The notes: generated by a model not told the origin, from the letters alone. A stretch of 64,000 nucleotides of DNA from Vogesella sp. XCS3 (GCF_020616155.1 NZ_CP085530.1:1549501-1613500), one strand, 5' to 3'. Counted from the first letter of the stretch, positions 1 to 9,586 are shown. Made by a program: numbers and translations.

Positions 1-219
1 CTTGTCTTCGAAGGAGTACATTTCCTTCTCGACGATATCGGTCACCTCGCCGATAGAGCGTACAAACAGCGGAGTCGGCTCCACGATGGGGGTACGGATG
101 TTGGCGTAGCCGTAGTCGTGCAGCCAGCCGCGCAAAACGTTCTCAAAGTATTCCCACTGCTGCGACTCTGCCGGCAGCACATCATTCATGCCACGCACAG
201 CCTGGATTTTCTGGGCCAT
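1..219 (-). CDS. hisS: Histidyl-tRNA synthetase, N-terminal part (runs off the window)
   Basis: Charges tRNA-His with histidine in the cytoplasm. The 73 codons visible begin [18 protein letters not shown] and contain the class II motif 1 region ([11 protein letters not shown], then [20 protein letters not shown]), which is diagnostic for HisS. The start at 219 fits the family N-terminus; an in-frame ATG two codons upstream (225) is possible. The gene continues beyond base 1, so catalytic motifs 2 and 3 are not seen. It is the downstream member of the ispG-rodZ-pilW-rlmN run on the same strand. Confidence 0.95.
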   Translation of the reverse strand, partial: MAQKIQAVRGMNDVLPAESQQWEYFENVLRGWLHDYGYANIRTPIVEPTPLFVRSIGEVTDIVEKEMYSFEDK

Positions 220-275
220 TCTCATACTTTCTTTTGCTTGATCATGTGCAGCGGCGGCCAACACTGGCCACCGGC

Positions 276-1550
276 TTAAACCTGTTTGATGGGGATAGTA
301 CGCGCTACTACTTCGCGGCGCTTGGCGCCACCTACGCCGTAGCGGGTATGCACGTAGTTTTCCACGATAGCCTTGAACTCCAGCGCGATATTGTCACCCT
401 TGAGCGTCACGTCTTTCTGGCCATCTACATACACCGGCGCTACCGGTACTTCGCCAGTACCCGGCAGGCTGATGCCGATATCCGCCAGCTTGGATTCACC
501 CGGCCCGTTTACCACACAGCCCATCACCGCCACTTTCATGTCTTCCACGCCGGGGTATTGCAGGCGCCAGATGGGCATCTGCTCGCGCAGAAAGGTCTGG
601 ATGCTATCGGCCAGCTCCTGGAAGAAGGTACTGGTGGTGCGGCCACAGCCCGGACAGGCGGTAACCAGCGGGGTGAACGAGCGCAGACCCATGGTTTGCA
701 GCAGCTCCTGCGCCACCACCACTTCTTTGGTGCGCGCCTCGCCTGGCTGCGGGGTCAGCGAAATACGGATGGTATCGCCAATGCCTTCCTGCAACAGCAC
801 AGCCAAGGCAGCGCTGGAGGCCACGATGCCCTTGCTGCCCATGCCGGCTTCGGTCAGACCCAGGTGCAGCGGAAACTCGCAGCGGCTACCCAGATCGCGG
901 TACACGGTGATCAGGTCCTGCACATTGCTCACCTTGCACGACAGCAGGATCTGGTTGGCCGGCAAACCCAGCTCCATCGCCTTGTCGGCAGACTCCAGCG
1001 CCGACACGATCAGCGCCTCGCGCATCACCACGTCCAGCGCCTTGGGGCTGGCCGCATGGTTGTTCGCGTCCAGCATACGTGCCAGCAGAGCCTGATCCAG
1101 GCTACCCCAGTTCACGCCGATGCGTACCGGCTTGCCGTATTCGGCAGCGGTGCGAATCATGTAGGCAAACTTGTCGTCGCCTTTGGCGCCCTTGCCCACA
1201 TTACCGGGGTTGATACGATACTTGCCCAGCGCGCGCGCGCAGTCCGGGTAGTCTTTCAGCAGGCGCTCGCCGTTAAAGTGGAAATCGCCTACCAGCGGTG
1301 CCGCGCAGCCCATATCGTCCAGACGCTGGCGGATTTCTGCCACACGCGCAGCTGCCTCCGGGCTGTTTACCGTGATGCGGACAACTTCCGAGCCGGCTTG
1401 CGCCAGCTCGAATACTTGCTGTGCCGTCGCGGCGGCATCTGCGGTATCGGTATTGGTCATCGACTGCACCATCACCGGGTGCTCGGAACCGACCATCACA
1501 TGGCCTACCGCTACCTGCAGCGTTTTACGGCGTTTGATCGTTGCGTCCAT
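276..1550 (-). CDS. ispG: 4-hydroxy-3-methylbut-2-en-1-yl diphosphate synthase (IspG/GcpE)
   Basis: Converts MEcPP to HMBPP in the non-mevalonate isoprenoid pathway, a cytoplasmic [4Fe-4S] enzyme. The 424-residue product has the N-terminal TIM-barrel signature ([11 protein letters not shown] near residue 27) and the cluster ligands Cys299 and Cys302 (CPGCGR) and Cys345 ([10 protein letters not shown], with Glu352). The length matches the long betaproteobacterial form. It lies 56 bp upstream of hisS and 6 bp downstream of rodZ, an order common in Neisseriales and many proteobacteria, so the genes are probably co-transcribed. Confidence 0.97.
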   Translation of the reverse strand: MDATIKRRKTLQVAVGHVMVGSEHPVMVQSMTNTDTADAAATAQQVFELAQAGSEVVRITVNSPEAAARVAEIRQRLDDMGCAAPLVGDFHFNGERLLKDYPDCARALGKYRINPGNVGKGAKGDDKFAYMIRTAAEYGKPVRIGVNWGSLDQALLARMLDANNHAASPKALDVVMREALIVSALESADKAMELGLPANQILLSCKVSNVQDLITVYRDLGSRCEFPLHLGLTEAGMGSKGIVASSAALAVLLQEGIGDTIRISLTPQPGEARTKEVVVAQELLQTMGLRSFTPLVTACPGCGRTTSTFFQELADSIQTFLREQMPIWRLQYPGVEDMKVAVMGCVVNGPGESKLADIGISLPGTGEVPVAPVYVDGQKDVTLKGDNIALEFKAIVENYVHTRYGVGGAKRREVVARTIPIKQV

Positions 1551-1556
1551 CTGTTA

Positions 1557-2393
1557 TCAGTTCAATTCCAGTTTGGCGGTAGCACCGCGCGTCTTGTCTT
1601 TCAGATCGATCGCCGCACCGTCGTAGCTCAAGGCAACCTGGGGGGCATTGCCGATCTTCAGTTTGAAGGGCGGTACACCACGCACCTCCTGGCTTTGGCC
1701 TGCACTGATCAGGCCGTACACCAATTTCTTGCCACTGGCATCCACCACCGACACCCAGCTATCACCGCTGGCCTGCAGCCGCACAGTCTTCTGGCTAGCC
1801 GGTGCCAGCGGTGCAGAAGCCTGCTTGGCGGGCTTGGGCACGGCGACCGCAGCACTAGCCGGGCTGGCACTGGCCACAGCTGAGGCAAGCGGAGCCACCG
1901 CTGCAACAACAGGCGCACTGGCTGGCTCGCTTTGCGGTGCGCTAGCCAGGGCATCGCTGGACGCCTGGTGCAGCATGGGTGCCAGCTCGCCTTGCGGCGC
2001 TTCCGGCTCGCTACTACTGCCTTGCATTTGCCAGGCAAGCACGGCGGCCACCAGTAATACAAGCACCAGCAGCCACCACGGTTTGCCACCGCGGGCAGCG
2101 TGTACCTCGGCAGCTTGCGGCGCTGGTGCGCGATCAGCAGGGCTGGAGGGATACTCCTGCTCCAGCAGCGCCATCAGCGGCGCACTGTCCAACTCCAGAA
2201 AACGGGCATAGTTGCGCACGAAGCCACGAACAAAGGTGGCACCAGGCAGGCGGGCGAAATCCCCCGTCTCCATCCATTCGAGCTGGCGCAGGGAAAGTTT
2301 CAGACGGTCGGCCACATCGTGCAGGCTCAGGCCCCGCTCTACGCGGGCATCGCGCAGCTGCTGGCCGATTTGTTGTGCAACAGAAGAGGTCAT
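1557..2393 (-). CDS. rodZ: RodZ-like helix-turn-helix membrane protein
   Basis: Cytoskeletal adaptor that links MreB to the elongasome and shapes the rod cell. The 278 residues show an N-terminal Xre/HTH_25 domain (about 9-75, with GLSLHDVADRLKLS), one transmembrane helix (about 105-123), an Ala/Pro/Ser-rich linker and a C-terminal DUF4115 beta domain (about 205-278). This is exactly the RodZ order. It sits between ispG and pilW as in many Beta- and Gammaproteobacteria. The orthology is inferred from domain order and context. Confidence 0.88.
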   Translation of the reverse strand: MTSSVAQQIGQQLRDARVERGLSLHDVADRLKLSLRQLEWMETGDFARLPGATFVRGFVRNYARFLELDSAPLMALLEQEYPSSPADRAPAPQAAEVHAARGGKPWWLLVLVLLVAAVLAWQMQGSSSEPEAPQGELAPMLHQASSDALASAPQSEPASAPVVAAVAPLASAVASASPASAAVAVPKPAKQASAPLAPASQKTVRLQASGDSWVSVVDASGKKLVYGLISAGQSQEVRGVPPFKLKIGNAPQVALSYDGAAIDLKDKTRGATAKLELN

Positions 2394-2415
2394 ATCCTGG
2401 GCATGCTTCCTGGGA

Positions 2416-3156
2416 TCAGGTCCCGCTCAAGAGTTGCTGGGTTTCTAGGCTATCCGGGTGGCGGCTTTTCAGCATGCCAGCCAGGCGCTGCTCGGTAGCT
2501 GCGTCTTTCTTGAGGCGCGCCAGCTTCACCCCCAGCAGTAACTCGGCCGGGCCGAAACGCTTTTCGTCCTTACCCAGCCGCTCAAAATAAAATTGCGCCA
2601 GCGGCGCATTGCCACCCTGCAAAGCCAGGCGTGTCAGCTCGCGCAGTGCCGACGCATCGTTCGGTGCGCGGCGCAGGGCCTCCAGCAGCAGCTGGTTAGC
2701 CTCGTCATTACGGTTCATTTGCCCCAGACAAATGGCCTTGTTGATCAGCGCTGTATGGGGGGCAGCAAAAAACGGGTCGGCCAGTGCCCGGTCAAATCGC
2801 GCCAGCGCTTCGTCAAAGCGGCGGCGATTACACAGGAACAAGCCGTAGTTATTGTTGACTTCCGGGTTACCCGCCTGAATGGACAAAGCCTTGCGAAAGG
2901 ACGCTTCGGCCTCGCCATCCACCCGCAGCTGCATGTAGATCAGCGCACGGGCCAGGTAGCCAGCCTGGAAGGTAGGGTCTACCGCAATGGCCTGATCGGC
3001 ATTTTCCAGCGCTACGCGCATATTGCCGTAGCGCATGTATTCGATAGCCAGCTGAGCACGCATCTCGGCCAGTTCGCGCGGCGGGGCTGCGGCCAACGCC
3101 ATCTGGGCAGCGCATAGCGCCGCCAGCAAACCAGTCAGGATACGTGTTTTATTCAT
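2416..3156 (-). CDS. pilW: Type IV pilus biogenesis/stability protein PilW (PilF)
   Basis: TPR-repeat pilotin family needed for PilQ secretin assembly and type IV pilus stability. The 246-residue product has an N-terminal secretion signal ([22 protein letters not shown]) and TPR-like repeats through residues 30-230. A Cys at residue 16 lies in a poor lipobox (AALC), so lipidation is uncertain; the Neisseria protein is a lipoprotein. The start codon overlaps the rlmN stop by one base (TGATG). Its presence shows that the host encodes type IV pili, the machinery that also captures DNA for transformation. Confidence 0.9.
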   Translation of the reverse strand: MNKTRILTGLLAALCAAQMALAAAPPRELAEMRAQLAIEYMRYGNMRVALENADQAIAVDPTFQAGYLARALIYMQLRVDGEAEASFRKALSIQAGNPEVNNNYGLFLCNRRRFDEALARFDRALADPFFAAPHTALINKAICLGQMNRNDEANQLLLEALRRAPNDASALRELTRLALQGGNAPLAQFYFERLGKDEKRFGPAELLLGVKLARLKKDAATEQRLAGMLKSRHPDSLETQQLLSGT

Positions 3157-4247
3157 CAGCCTTTATCCTCTGCGATACGGATCCACTTTTCCTGGCGCCG
3201 CGTCTTGTCCTGCACCTGGCCGGCCAGCTGGCCACAGGCTGCGTCGATGTCATCGCCACGGGTTTTACGCACGGTCACGATAAAGCCTGCCTCTTGCAGG
3301 ATTTCGCGGAATGCGCGGATAGCGTTATTGCTGGAACGATCGTAACCGGAATTCGGGAACGGGTTAAACGGAATCAGGTTGAACTTGCACGGCACATCGC
3401 GCACCAGGGCAATCAGCTCGCGTGCATGTTCCGGCCTGTCGTTCACCCCGTCAAGCATCACGTATTCAAAGGTAATGAAGTCGCGCGGTGCCTTTACCAG
3501 ATAGCGCTGGCAGGCTGCCATCAGCTCTTTTAGCGGGTACTTCTTGTTCAGCGGCACGATTTCATCACGGATGCGGTCGTTGGACGCATGCAGCGATACG
3601 GCCAGCGCCACCGGACAGGCCTCTTTCAGGCGGTCCATCTGCGGCACCATGCCCGAGGTGGATACGGTAACGCGGCGGCGGCTCAAACCGTAGGCATGAT
3701 CGTCCAGCATGATCTGCAACGCCGACACCACGTTATCGAAGTTGGCCAGCGGCTCGCCCATGCCCATCATCACCACGTTGGAAATCACGCGCTCGTTACG
3801 CGGCGTAACACCCATGGCCTTGTTGGCCCACCACAGCTGGCCGATGATTTCGGCGGTGCTAAGGTTGCGGTTAAAGCCCTGGCGGCCGGTAGAGCAGAAA
3901 GTGCATTCCAGCGCACAGCCCACCTGAGATGATATGCACAAGGTGCCGCGGTCATCCTCGGGGATGAATACGGTTTCCACACCATTGCCGGTGCCAACGT
4001 CCAGCAGCCACTTGCGGGTACCATCTTCGGATTCCTGCGACACCATCAAGTCCGGAATACCCACCAGCGCGGTGTCGTGCAGTTTGGCACGCAGGCTTTT
4101 GGCGATATCGGTCATGGCGTCAAAATCGGCCTCACCCATCTGGTGCATCCAGCGCATGATCTGCTTGGCACGAAACGGCTTTTCGCCCATCGCGGCAAAG
4201 TGTTCTGTCAGCTGGTTCAGGTTGAAGTCGAGCAGGTTGGTCTTCAT
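3156..4247 (-). CDS. rlmN: Dual-specificity 23S rRNA/tRNA adenine-C2 methyltransferase RlmN
   Basis: Radical-SAM enzyme that methylates A2503 of 23S rRNA and A37 of some tRNAs. The 363-residue protein carries CALECTFC with cluster ligands Cys111, Cys115 and Cys118, the [10 protein letters not shown] region, and a C-terminal Cys (AACGQLAG) that forms the methyl-transfer intermediate. The start at 4247 ([13 protein letters not shown]) was chosen because the longer reading frame adds 29 non-family residues across the intergenic hairpin next to ndk. The stop overlaps the pilW start by one base, so the two are translationally coupled. Confidence 0.96.
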   Translation of the reverse strand: MKTNLLDFNLNQLTEHFAAMGEKPFRAKQIMRWMHQMGEADFDAMTDIAKSLRAKLHDTALVGIPDLMVSQESEDGTRKWLLDVGTGNGVETVFIPEDDRGTLCISSQVGCALECTFCSTGRQGFNRNLSTAEIIGQLWWANKAMGVTPRNERVISNVVMMGMGEPLANFDNVVSALQIMLDDHAYGLSRRRVTVSTSGMVPQMDRLKEACPVALAVSLHASNDRIRDEIVPLNKKYPLKELMAACQRYLVKAPRDFITFEYVMLDGVNDRPEHARELIALVRDVPCKFNLIPFNPFPNSGYDRSSNNAIRAFREILQEAGFIVTVRKTRGDDIDAACGQLAGQVQDKTRRQEKWIRIAEDKG

Positions 4248-4306
4248 GTGTATCTCGGATAAAGGCGGCCACCCTTGGGCAGCCGCCGGGTACAACTGGT
4301 TCCGCG

Positions 4307-4326
4307 TGCGGCCAGAGTTGGCCGCA
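4307..4326 (-). terminator. Hairpin made from the GTTGGCCGCA 10-mer, between rlmN and ndk
   Basis: TGCGGCCA (4307-4314) pairs with TGGCCGCA (4319-4326) over a 4-base loop. One arm is a full GTTGGCCGCA (4317-4326), the other is partial. It lies just past the ndk stop and may end ndk transcription, although no long T-run follows. Confidence 0.5.
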
Positions 4327-4334
4327 AACGGCAA

Positions 4335-4760
4335 TTAGCGTGCGGTTACTTCGGTAGCAGCAAAGAAGTAAGCGATTTCGATAGCTGCGTTTTCCAAGCT
4401 GTCGGAACCGTGAACGGCGTTAGCGTCGATGGAGTCGGCGAAGTCGGCGCGGATGGTGCCGGCGTCAGCTTTCTTCGGGTCGGTAGCGCCCATCAGTTCG
4501 CGGTTTTTCAGCATGGCGTTTTCGCCTTCCAGCACCTGGATCATCACCGGGCCGGAGATCATGAAGGACACCAGATCGTTGAAGAAAGGACGCTCTTTGT
4601 GTACAGCGTAGAAGCCTTCGGCTTCAGCGCGGGACAGCTGTTTCAGCTTGGCAGCAACGATCTTCAGACCAGCGGTTTCGAAACGGTCGTAGATTTTACC
4701 GATTACGTTCTTGGCAACAGCGTCCGGCTTGATGATGGACAGAGTGCGTTCGATAGCCAT
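4335..4760 (-). CDS. ndk: Nucleoside-diphosphate kinase
   Basis: Transfers the gamma-phosphate of ATP to NDPs, balancing NTP pools. The 141-residue product begins [15 protein letters not shown] and contains the catalytic His117 in NAVHGSDS, at the same position as in E. coli Ndk. The start at 4760 is preferred over an upstream in-frame ATG that adds seven residues unlike the family. It lies upstream of rlmN and pilW on the same strand with a hairpin between, matching the ndk-rlmN-pilW-rodZ-ispG order seen in gamma- and betaproteobacteria. Confidence 0.97.
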   Translation of the reverse strand: MAIERTLSIIKPDAVAKNVIGKIYDRFETAGLKIVAAKLKQLSRAEAEGFYAVHKERPFFNDLVSFMISGPVMIQVLEGENAMLKNRELMGATDPKKADAGTIRADFADSIDANAVHGSDSLENAAIEIAYFFAATEVTAR

Positions 4761-4894
4761 ACAAATTCTCCCAGTTTGCAAGTGAAATGGTTACACTTGG
4801 CATGCGCATTTCAGGCTTGCCAGTGACCCAATTTTGAGGAACCCGGCATTTTACCAGTGTTCACCAGCGTTTGCTGCACAGAATTTAATCAGCG

Positions 4895-5806
4895 ATGAAT
4901 CCATCCTCCCCCGATCCGCGCACCACTTCTGATTCTGCAACCGCCATGACCCCAGAGCTCAAGAAACGCCTGGCCATGGCGGCAGGCCTGGTGGCCATTG
5001 CCCTGGCCGCCATCCCGGTGCTGGACAGCATGTCCGGCAAAAAACCGGAAACCACCCCCAGCAGCGTACCCGTCAGCTCAGGCCGCATCGTCAACAAAGA
5101 AGCTGCCTCCGAGCCAACACTGGTCATTGCGCAGCTACCGGAAAGCAGCGCCCCCGCCGCCGCCAGCACCCCCGCCATCGCCACGCCGTCACCGGCCACG
5201 CCAGACTTGGGCAAGACCCCTGCGGCCAACCTGGGTCAAACCAGCCCGTTGCCCGCCACCGCCGCGCCGGCCACCCCCGCCATGGCCACCGCCACCCCGG
5301 CAGCCAAAGCCAGCAGCCCCAACACCGCACCGGCCAGCAACAAAGCACCAGCACCGGCTGCCTCAGCCGCACCAACCAAGCCGACTACGCCACCCGCCGC
5401 CCCTGCCGCTGCCGCTGCCAAAGCAGCTGCGCCTGCAACGACCGCTGCACCGGTAGCAGCAACACGCAGTAGCGGCAAAACCAGCCCGGTGGGCGAGATC
5501 GAGCTGCCGCCCGCTGCGCCTGCCGTCGCGCCGGCCACCAGCAAGGGCACCATGCCAACCCTGCCGGCAGTGAAAGCCGCCCCTGGCGGCGCCTCGCTTG
5601 GCTATCAGGTACAGCTGGGCTTGTTTGCCAGCCCGGGCAACGCGGAAAAACTGCTGGATGACCTGAAAAAGCGCGGCATCAGCGCCCGCACCGAAACCCG
5701 CGTGCAACTGGGGCCGTTCAATACCCGCGCCGAGGCCGAAGAAGCCATGGCCAAGCTGAAGGCACTGGGCTATCAGCCACTGCTGGTGCCGGCAGGCGCG
5801 CACTAG
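4895..5806 (+). CDS. SPOR-domain membrane protein (FtsN/DedD-like)
   Basis: Probable septal peptidoglycan-binding cell-division protein. The 303 residues have a short cytoplasmic start, one transmembrane helix (about 27-45), a very long Ala/Pro/Thr-rich periplasmic linker (about 60-215) and a C-terminal SPOR domain (about 228-300: GYQVQLGLFASPGNAEKL ... VQLGPFNTRAEAEEAMAKL). SPOR domains bind denuded glycan strands. The low-complexity linker makes exact homology hard to judge by eye; FtsN and DedD are both possible. It is transcribed divergently from ndk and ends at a strong terminator. Confidence 0.85.
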   Translation: MNPSSPDPRTTSDSATAMTPELKKRLAMAAGLVAIALAAIPVLDSMSGKKPETTPSSVPVSSGRIVNKEAASEPTLVIAQLPESSAPAAASTPAIATPSPATPDLGKTPAANLGQTSPLPATAAPATPAMATATPAAKASSPNTAPASNKAPAPAASAAPTKPTTPPAAPAAAAAKAAAPATTAAPVAATRSSGKTSPVGEIELPPAAPAVAPATSKGTMPTLPAVKAAPGGASLGYQVQLGLFASPGNAEKLLDDLKKRGISARTETRVQLGPFNTRAEAEEAMAKLKALGYQPLLVPAGAH

Positions 5807-5838
5807 CCGCCGGCCAACCGCCAAGCCAGCTGGCCAAC

Positions 5839-5869
5839 AAAAAAGCCGCAGCATCCGCTGCGGCTTTTT
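5839..5869. terminator. Rho-independent terminator between the SPOR gene and zapE
   Basis: An 8-bp GC stem, GCCGCAGC with GCTGCGGC, is flanked by A6 and T5, so it can serve both convergent genes. Confidence 0.85.
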
Positions 5870-5887
5870 ACGTACCACTCCCTGCCA

Positions 5888-7045
5888 TCAGGTCTCGCTG
5901 ACCCCTTCGCCAATCTTGAAGTTATCCACCAGGTGCGGCAGCTCCAGATAGGTGCGCGACTGCATCTCGGTCAGGCGGCTGGCGGTGCGGAAGAACTCGC
6001 TGGACTGCGTGCCCTCGGTGTAAATCTGCTCCGGCTCCACGGCACACGAGGCCACCAGCTTGACACGATGGTCGTAAAACACATCGATCAGCCAGGTAAA
6101 ACGCCGCGCCATAGCGGCATCGCGCGCGGCCAGCTTGGGGATATCGGACACGAACACGGTGTGGTATTCGCTGGCAATTTCCAGGTAGTCGGTTTGCGCG
6201 CGCGGGCCATCGCAAATCGCCAGAAAGTCGAACCAGATCACGCCTGGCACGTGGCGCTTCAGCGTAATCTCGCGCCCCAGCACGCTTAGCACATGCGCTT
6301 CTTCCGGCGTGGCACCGGCCAGGCGCTCGAACATGGCCTGCATTTTCTGCTCGGCCTCGGCGCCAGCAGGCACGTGAAACAAAGGCTCGCGGGTAAGCTC
6401 GCGCAGGCGATAGTCGTTGCCGCCATCCACGTTCAGCACGTCCAGATTGGCTTTGAGCAGCGCGATGGTGGGCAGGAAATTGCTGCGCATCAGGCCGTTG
6501 GGGTACAGGCTGTCCGGCGGGTAGTTGGAAGTCATCACACAGATAATGCCGTGCGCAAACAGCTCGCTGAACAGGCGGCCCAGAATCATGGCATCGGCGA
6601 TGTCGCTGACATGGAACTCGTCAAAGCACAGCAGGCGCACGTCTTTGGCAATACGTGCGGCGACGGTTTTCAGCGGGTCGGCCTCATTGGACACCGTGCG
6701 CAGCTGCTTGTGGATTTCCGCCATGAAGTGGTGAAAATGCACGCGGCGCTTGCGCTCATAGGGCACGCAGCTGAAAAAAGCATCCATCAGGAAGCTCTTG
6801 CCCCGGCCTACGCCCCCCCAGAAATACAGGCCGCGCGGCACGTCCGGCTTGCGCAGGCTGCGCCCCAGAAAGCGGTTACGCTTACCCTTGAAATCGACCA
6901 GCGCTTGCCACAGGGCATCCAGACGCTCGATCGCCGCCGCCTGGGCGGCGTCATGAATAAAGCCTTCTTGCTGGCTGGCAGCCTGATACCAGGCTTGCGG
7001 GCTCATGGAACCATCGCTTGGTGGCGAAAACACGTGTTGGGACAT
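5888..7045 (-). CDS. zapE: Cell division ATPase ZapE (AFG1 family)
   Basis: AFG1/ZapE-type P-loop ATPase that associates with the Z-ring in E. coli. The 385-residue product has Walker A GGVGRGKS (77-84), Walker B LLCFDEFHVSD, and a sensor region ICVMTSNYPPDSLYPNGL typical of the family. The start at 7045 (MSQHVFSPP) is used because the longer frame reads through the palindromic hairpin at 7059-7084 and into cysM. It is convergent with the SPOR gene across a shared terminator. Confidence 0.92.
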   Translation of the reverse strand: MSQHVFSPPSDGSMSPQAWYQAASQQEGFIHDAAQAAAIERLDALWQALVDFKGKRNRFLGRSLRKPDVPRGLYFWGGVGRGKSFLMDAFFSCVPYERKRRVHFHHFMAEIHKQLRTVSNEADPLKTVAARIAKDVRLLCFDEFHVSDIADAMILGRLFSELFAHGIICVMTSNYPPDSLYPNGLMRSNFLPTIALLKANLDVLNVDGGNDYRLRELTREPLFHVPAGAEAEQKMQAMFERLAGATPEEAHVLSVLGREITLKRHVPGVIWFDFLAICDGPRAQTDYLEIASEYHTVFVSDIPKLAARDAAMARRFTWLIDVFYDHRVKLVASCAVEPEQIYTEGTQSSEFFRTASRLTEMQSRTYLELPHLVDNFKIGEGVSET

Positions 7046-7058
7046 AGTGGTATGGGTG

Positions 7059-7084
7059 AAGGTTGGCCGCATGCGGCCAACCTT
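7059..7084. repeat. Perfect 26-bp palindrome of two abutting GTTGGCCGCA copies
   Basis: GTTGGCCGCA at 7062-7071 is followed directly by its complement TGCGGCCAAC at 7072-7081. The symmetry extends through AAG/CTT on each side. It lies between the cysM stop (7089) and the zapE start, both on the minus strand, and probably acts as the cysM terminator. Confidence 0.85.
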
Positions 7085-7088
7085 GCGC

Positions 7089-7985
7089 TCAAGAAAATAG
7101 ACCGGTGGAAAGATAACGGTCGCCGCGGTCGCAGACAATAGAAACAATCACGGCATTCTGCAATTGCTCGTTAAGCCGCAGCGCCACCGCCAGCGCACCA
7201 CCGGACGATGGACCGGCCAGAATGCCCTCTTCGCGCGCCAGACGGCGGGCAGTATCTTCTGCCGTTTGCTGGTCTACCAGCAGCAGCTGGTCGATGCGTT
7301 CGAAGTCGCAAATCTTGGGCAAGTATTCGTCTTCCCACTTGCGGATACCGGGAATCTGGCTGCCAGGCTGCGGCTGCACGCCGATAATCTGGATAGCCGG
7401 GTTCTGCTGTTTCAGATACGTGCTGGTACCCATAATGGTGCCGGTAGTACCCATACTGGACACAAAATGCGTAACGGTACCCGCAGTATCGCGCCAGATT
7501 TCCGGGCCGGTGCCTTCGATGTGCGCCAGCGGGTTATCCGGGTTGCCAAACTGGTCCAGAATGCGGCCAACCCCGGCTGCCTGCAGGCGGCGCGCCTCGT
7601 CGATGGCGCCAGGCATCGATACTTCCTTCGGCGTCAGCACCACCTCGGCGCCGTAGGCGCGCATGGTGTCAACGCGCTCCTGGCTTGAGTTTTCCGGCAT
7701 CACCAGAATCATCTTGTAGCCCATCATGGTGGCGGCCATGGCCAGCGCAATGCCGGTATTACCGCTGGTGGGCTCGATCAGCGTGTCGCCGGGGCGGATG
7801 TCGCCGCGCGCTTCGGCCTGGCGAATCATCGACAGCGCCGGGCGGTCTTTTACCGAACCGGCGGGGTTATTGCCTTCCAGCTTCACCAGCACTACGTTGC
7901 TGCTGTTGCCGGGCATGCGTTTCAGGCGCACCAGCGGGGTGTTGCCGACGAAGTCTTCCAGGTATTTGAATTCAGGCTGGGTCAT
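7089..7985 (-). CDS. cysM: Cysteine synthase B (O-acetylserine sulfhydrylase)
   Basis: PLP enzyme that makes cysteine from O-acetylserine and sulfide or thiosulfate. The 298-residue product has the PLP lysine Lys46 (PAGSVKDRP), the PTSGNTG phosphate loop and the GPSSGG C-terminal loop. The shorter length and the EFKYLEDFVGNTPLVRL start match CysM rather than CysK. The start at 7985 is supported by a GAGGAGAG ribosome-binding site. A GTTGGCCGCA copy sits in the leader (7998-8007). Confidence 0.94.
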   Translation of the reverse strand: MTQPEFKYLEDFVGNTPLVRLKRMPGNSSNVVLVKLEGNNPAGSVKDRPALSMIRQAEARGDIRPGDTLIEPTSGNTGIALAMAATMMGYKMILVMPENSSQERVDTMRAYGAEVVLTPKEVSMPGAIDEARRLQAAGVGRILDQFGNPDNPLAHIEGTGPEIWRDTAGTVTHFVSSMGTTGTIMGTSTYLKQQNPAIQIIGVQPQPGSQIPGIRKWEDEYLPKICDFERIDQLLLVDQQTAEDTARRLAREEGILAGPSSGGALAVALRLNEQLQNAVIVSIVCDRGDRYLSTGLFS

Positions 7986-8070
7986 GATGCTCTCCTCGTT
8001 GGCCGCATTATACGGGCGCCGCGCCGGCACTTCGCCACCCCGCCGGCCCCACGTGCCGGCAAAAACGAAA

Positions 8071-8109
8071 TTTATACTTTTAAATCAATTATTTGCACAA
8101 AATTTGTGC
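8071..8109 (-). promoter_or_regulatory. Putative cysM promoter with a palindromic operator over the -35
   Basis: On the minus strand a -10 TATAAA (8076-8071) lies 18 bp from a -35-like TTGTGC that is part of a perfect 15-bp palindrome, GCACAAA-A-TTTGTGC (8095-8109). The region is much more AT-rich than its surroundings. The identity of the regulator is unknown; a cysteine-metabolism regulator would be a guess. Confidence 0.45.
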
Positions 8110-8160
8110 TTTGTAATATTAAGCTCTGTTCTTATAACCGGATTGCAAGCCGCCGCACGC

Positions 8161-8196
8161 AACAAGGCCCGCTTGCCTGGGCAAGCGGGCCTTGTT
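8161..8196 (-). terminator. Strong hairpin downstream of the phytase-like gene
   Basis: A 16-bp near-perfect stem (8161-8176 with 8181-8196) with CTGG in the loop lies 17 bp past the stop of the minus-strand gene at 8213. The T-tract is short. Confidence 0.65.
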
Positions 8197-8212
8197 GTGG
8201 CGTAGCCAATAC

Positions 8213-9586
8213 TTACTGCAGCAGCTCTTTCAGCGGCTTTTGCAGGGTAATCAGCCACAGCTGGGTGCTTTCACCGTTGGCCGCCACCCCCAGGCTGGCA
8301 CCGGCTTGCGCCTGACCCTGTTTGTCTACCAGCTTGCCGTCGGCCACACGCAGCTCGTCCAGCTTCAGGCTGCTGCCGCGCAGCTCGCTGGCCACGCCGA
8401 AGTCGTTATCGTTGATCACCGCCAGCGTGCTGCCATCTACCAAGGCCAGACCTTCGCTTTTTTCTGCTGTCCAGCCCAGTGCGCGCAGGTCTATCGCGGT
8501 TTTCTTGCGCACCGGCTGCACACCGGCTGCGGCCAACGCTGCGGCGTCGCCGTATTCCAGTGCACGGCCGTCGGCCAGCTGCTTGCCGCTGATATCAGTT
8601 GCAGCGGCCAGATCCAGCAGCACGATGTCGTTGTGCATGCGCTTGTCTTTGTCCTTGCCCTGCTCGATCACGGCAAACTGGGTATCGGACAGTGCCACGA
8701 TGTCACCCAGCTTCATGTCGCCGGTTTTCTTGAAGTGCGCCGATACCGGGTAGGCAAACTGGCGCACCGCACCGCTTTTCGGGTCCAGCTCTACTATGCG
8801 GGTAAACAGCGCGTCGTTGCGGGTCTTGCCGTCCACATCCAGCGTACTCTGCACAATAGCCACCACTTTGCCAGCCGGCGTCACCGCCACACCTTCAAAA
8901 CCACGGTTGGGCTGGCGTGCGGCCAACTCTGCCGGCAGGCCCTGGCCGGGCGCGTACCGCTGCAGGATCTCGCCACTCTTGCCGTCCACCTTCACGATGA
9001 ACGGGCCGTACTCGTCCACGATCCACAGGTTGCCGGCGGCATCCGCATCGATGCCTTCCGGGTCCAGCCCGCTGGCGTCATACGGCAGCGCGACCAGCTG
9101 CTCGCTCAGGCCCAGCTCGCCGCTGGCGCCGATCTGGCCGGGCGCAATCGGGCGACCGCTGATCGGCTTGCCGTTCTGTTTCAGCGGCAGCGTCTTGGTC
9201 ACCTCGGCTTTTTCGGCCAGCGACACGCGCAGCTGGGTGATGGTGGGGGTGTAGTCCGGCGCGGCAAATACCTTGCTGGCGCGCTTCCCTTTGCCGTCCG
9301 CCACATCAGGCGAATCCACATTGGGGCCGCGGTCGGTCAGCGACCAGAACTCCAGCGCCGAGGTGGCTTTCTCGTAGCCCTTGAAACGCAGGCCAGACCC
9401 TACCGCCAGCGGTAACCCCTGAGGGAAGGCGGCCTTGGCCGTGCCAGCGTAGGGCACCATCGGCGTGGCCACTTCGTAACGCTCCAGCGCGGCGATGTTC
9501 GGCTCGCGGGTTTCCAGCAGGGTAAACGGCTCGGCCAGCGCGGGCAGCGCCGCACTCAGCAGCAGGGGCAAAAGCAGACGTTTCAT
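8213..9586 (-). CDS. Secreted esterase-like/phytase-like beta-propeller protein
   Basis: The 457-residue protein has a clear signal peptide (MKRLLLPLLLSAALPALA) and the 'esterase-like activity of phytase' fold features: FWSLTDRGPNVDSP near the N-terminus, DPEGIDADAAGNLWIVDEYGPFIVKVD in the middle, and NRGFEGVAVTPAGK. Such proteins are periplasmic or secreted; substrates are mostly unproven, so phosphatase or phytase activity is only an inference. The start at 9586 is set by the signal peptide. It has its own terminator and no obvious operon partner. Two GTTGGCCGCA copies lie within it. Confidence 0.8.
   Translation of the reverse strand: MKRLLLPLLLSAALPALAEPFTLLETREPNIAALERYEVATPMVPYAGTAKAAFPQGLPLAVGSGLRFKGYEKATSALEFWSLTDRGPNVDSPDVADGKGKRASKVFAAPDYTPTITQLRVSLAEKAEVTKTLPLKQNGKPISGRPIAPGQIGASGELGLSEQLVALPYDASGLDPEGIDADAAGNLWIVDEYGPFIVKVDGKSGEILQRYAPGQGLPAELAARQPNRGFEGVAVTPAGKVVAIVQSTLDVDGKTRNDALFTRIVELDPKSGAVRQFAYPVSAHFKKTGDMKLGDIVALSDTQFAVIEQGKDKDKRMHNDIVLLDLAAATDISGKQLADGRALEYGDAAALAAAGVQPVRKKTAIDLRALGWTAEKSEGLALVDGSTLAVINDNDFGVASELRGSSLKLDELRVADGKLVDKQGQAQAGASLGVAANGESTQLWLITLQKPLKELLQ

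Noticed and set aside
234..1883. 549-codon open frame opposite ispG and rodZ
   Set aside because: It is a GC-rich shadow frame with His/Arg/Gln-rich, domain-free translation, fully antisense to two well-supported genes.
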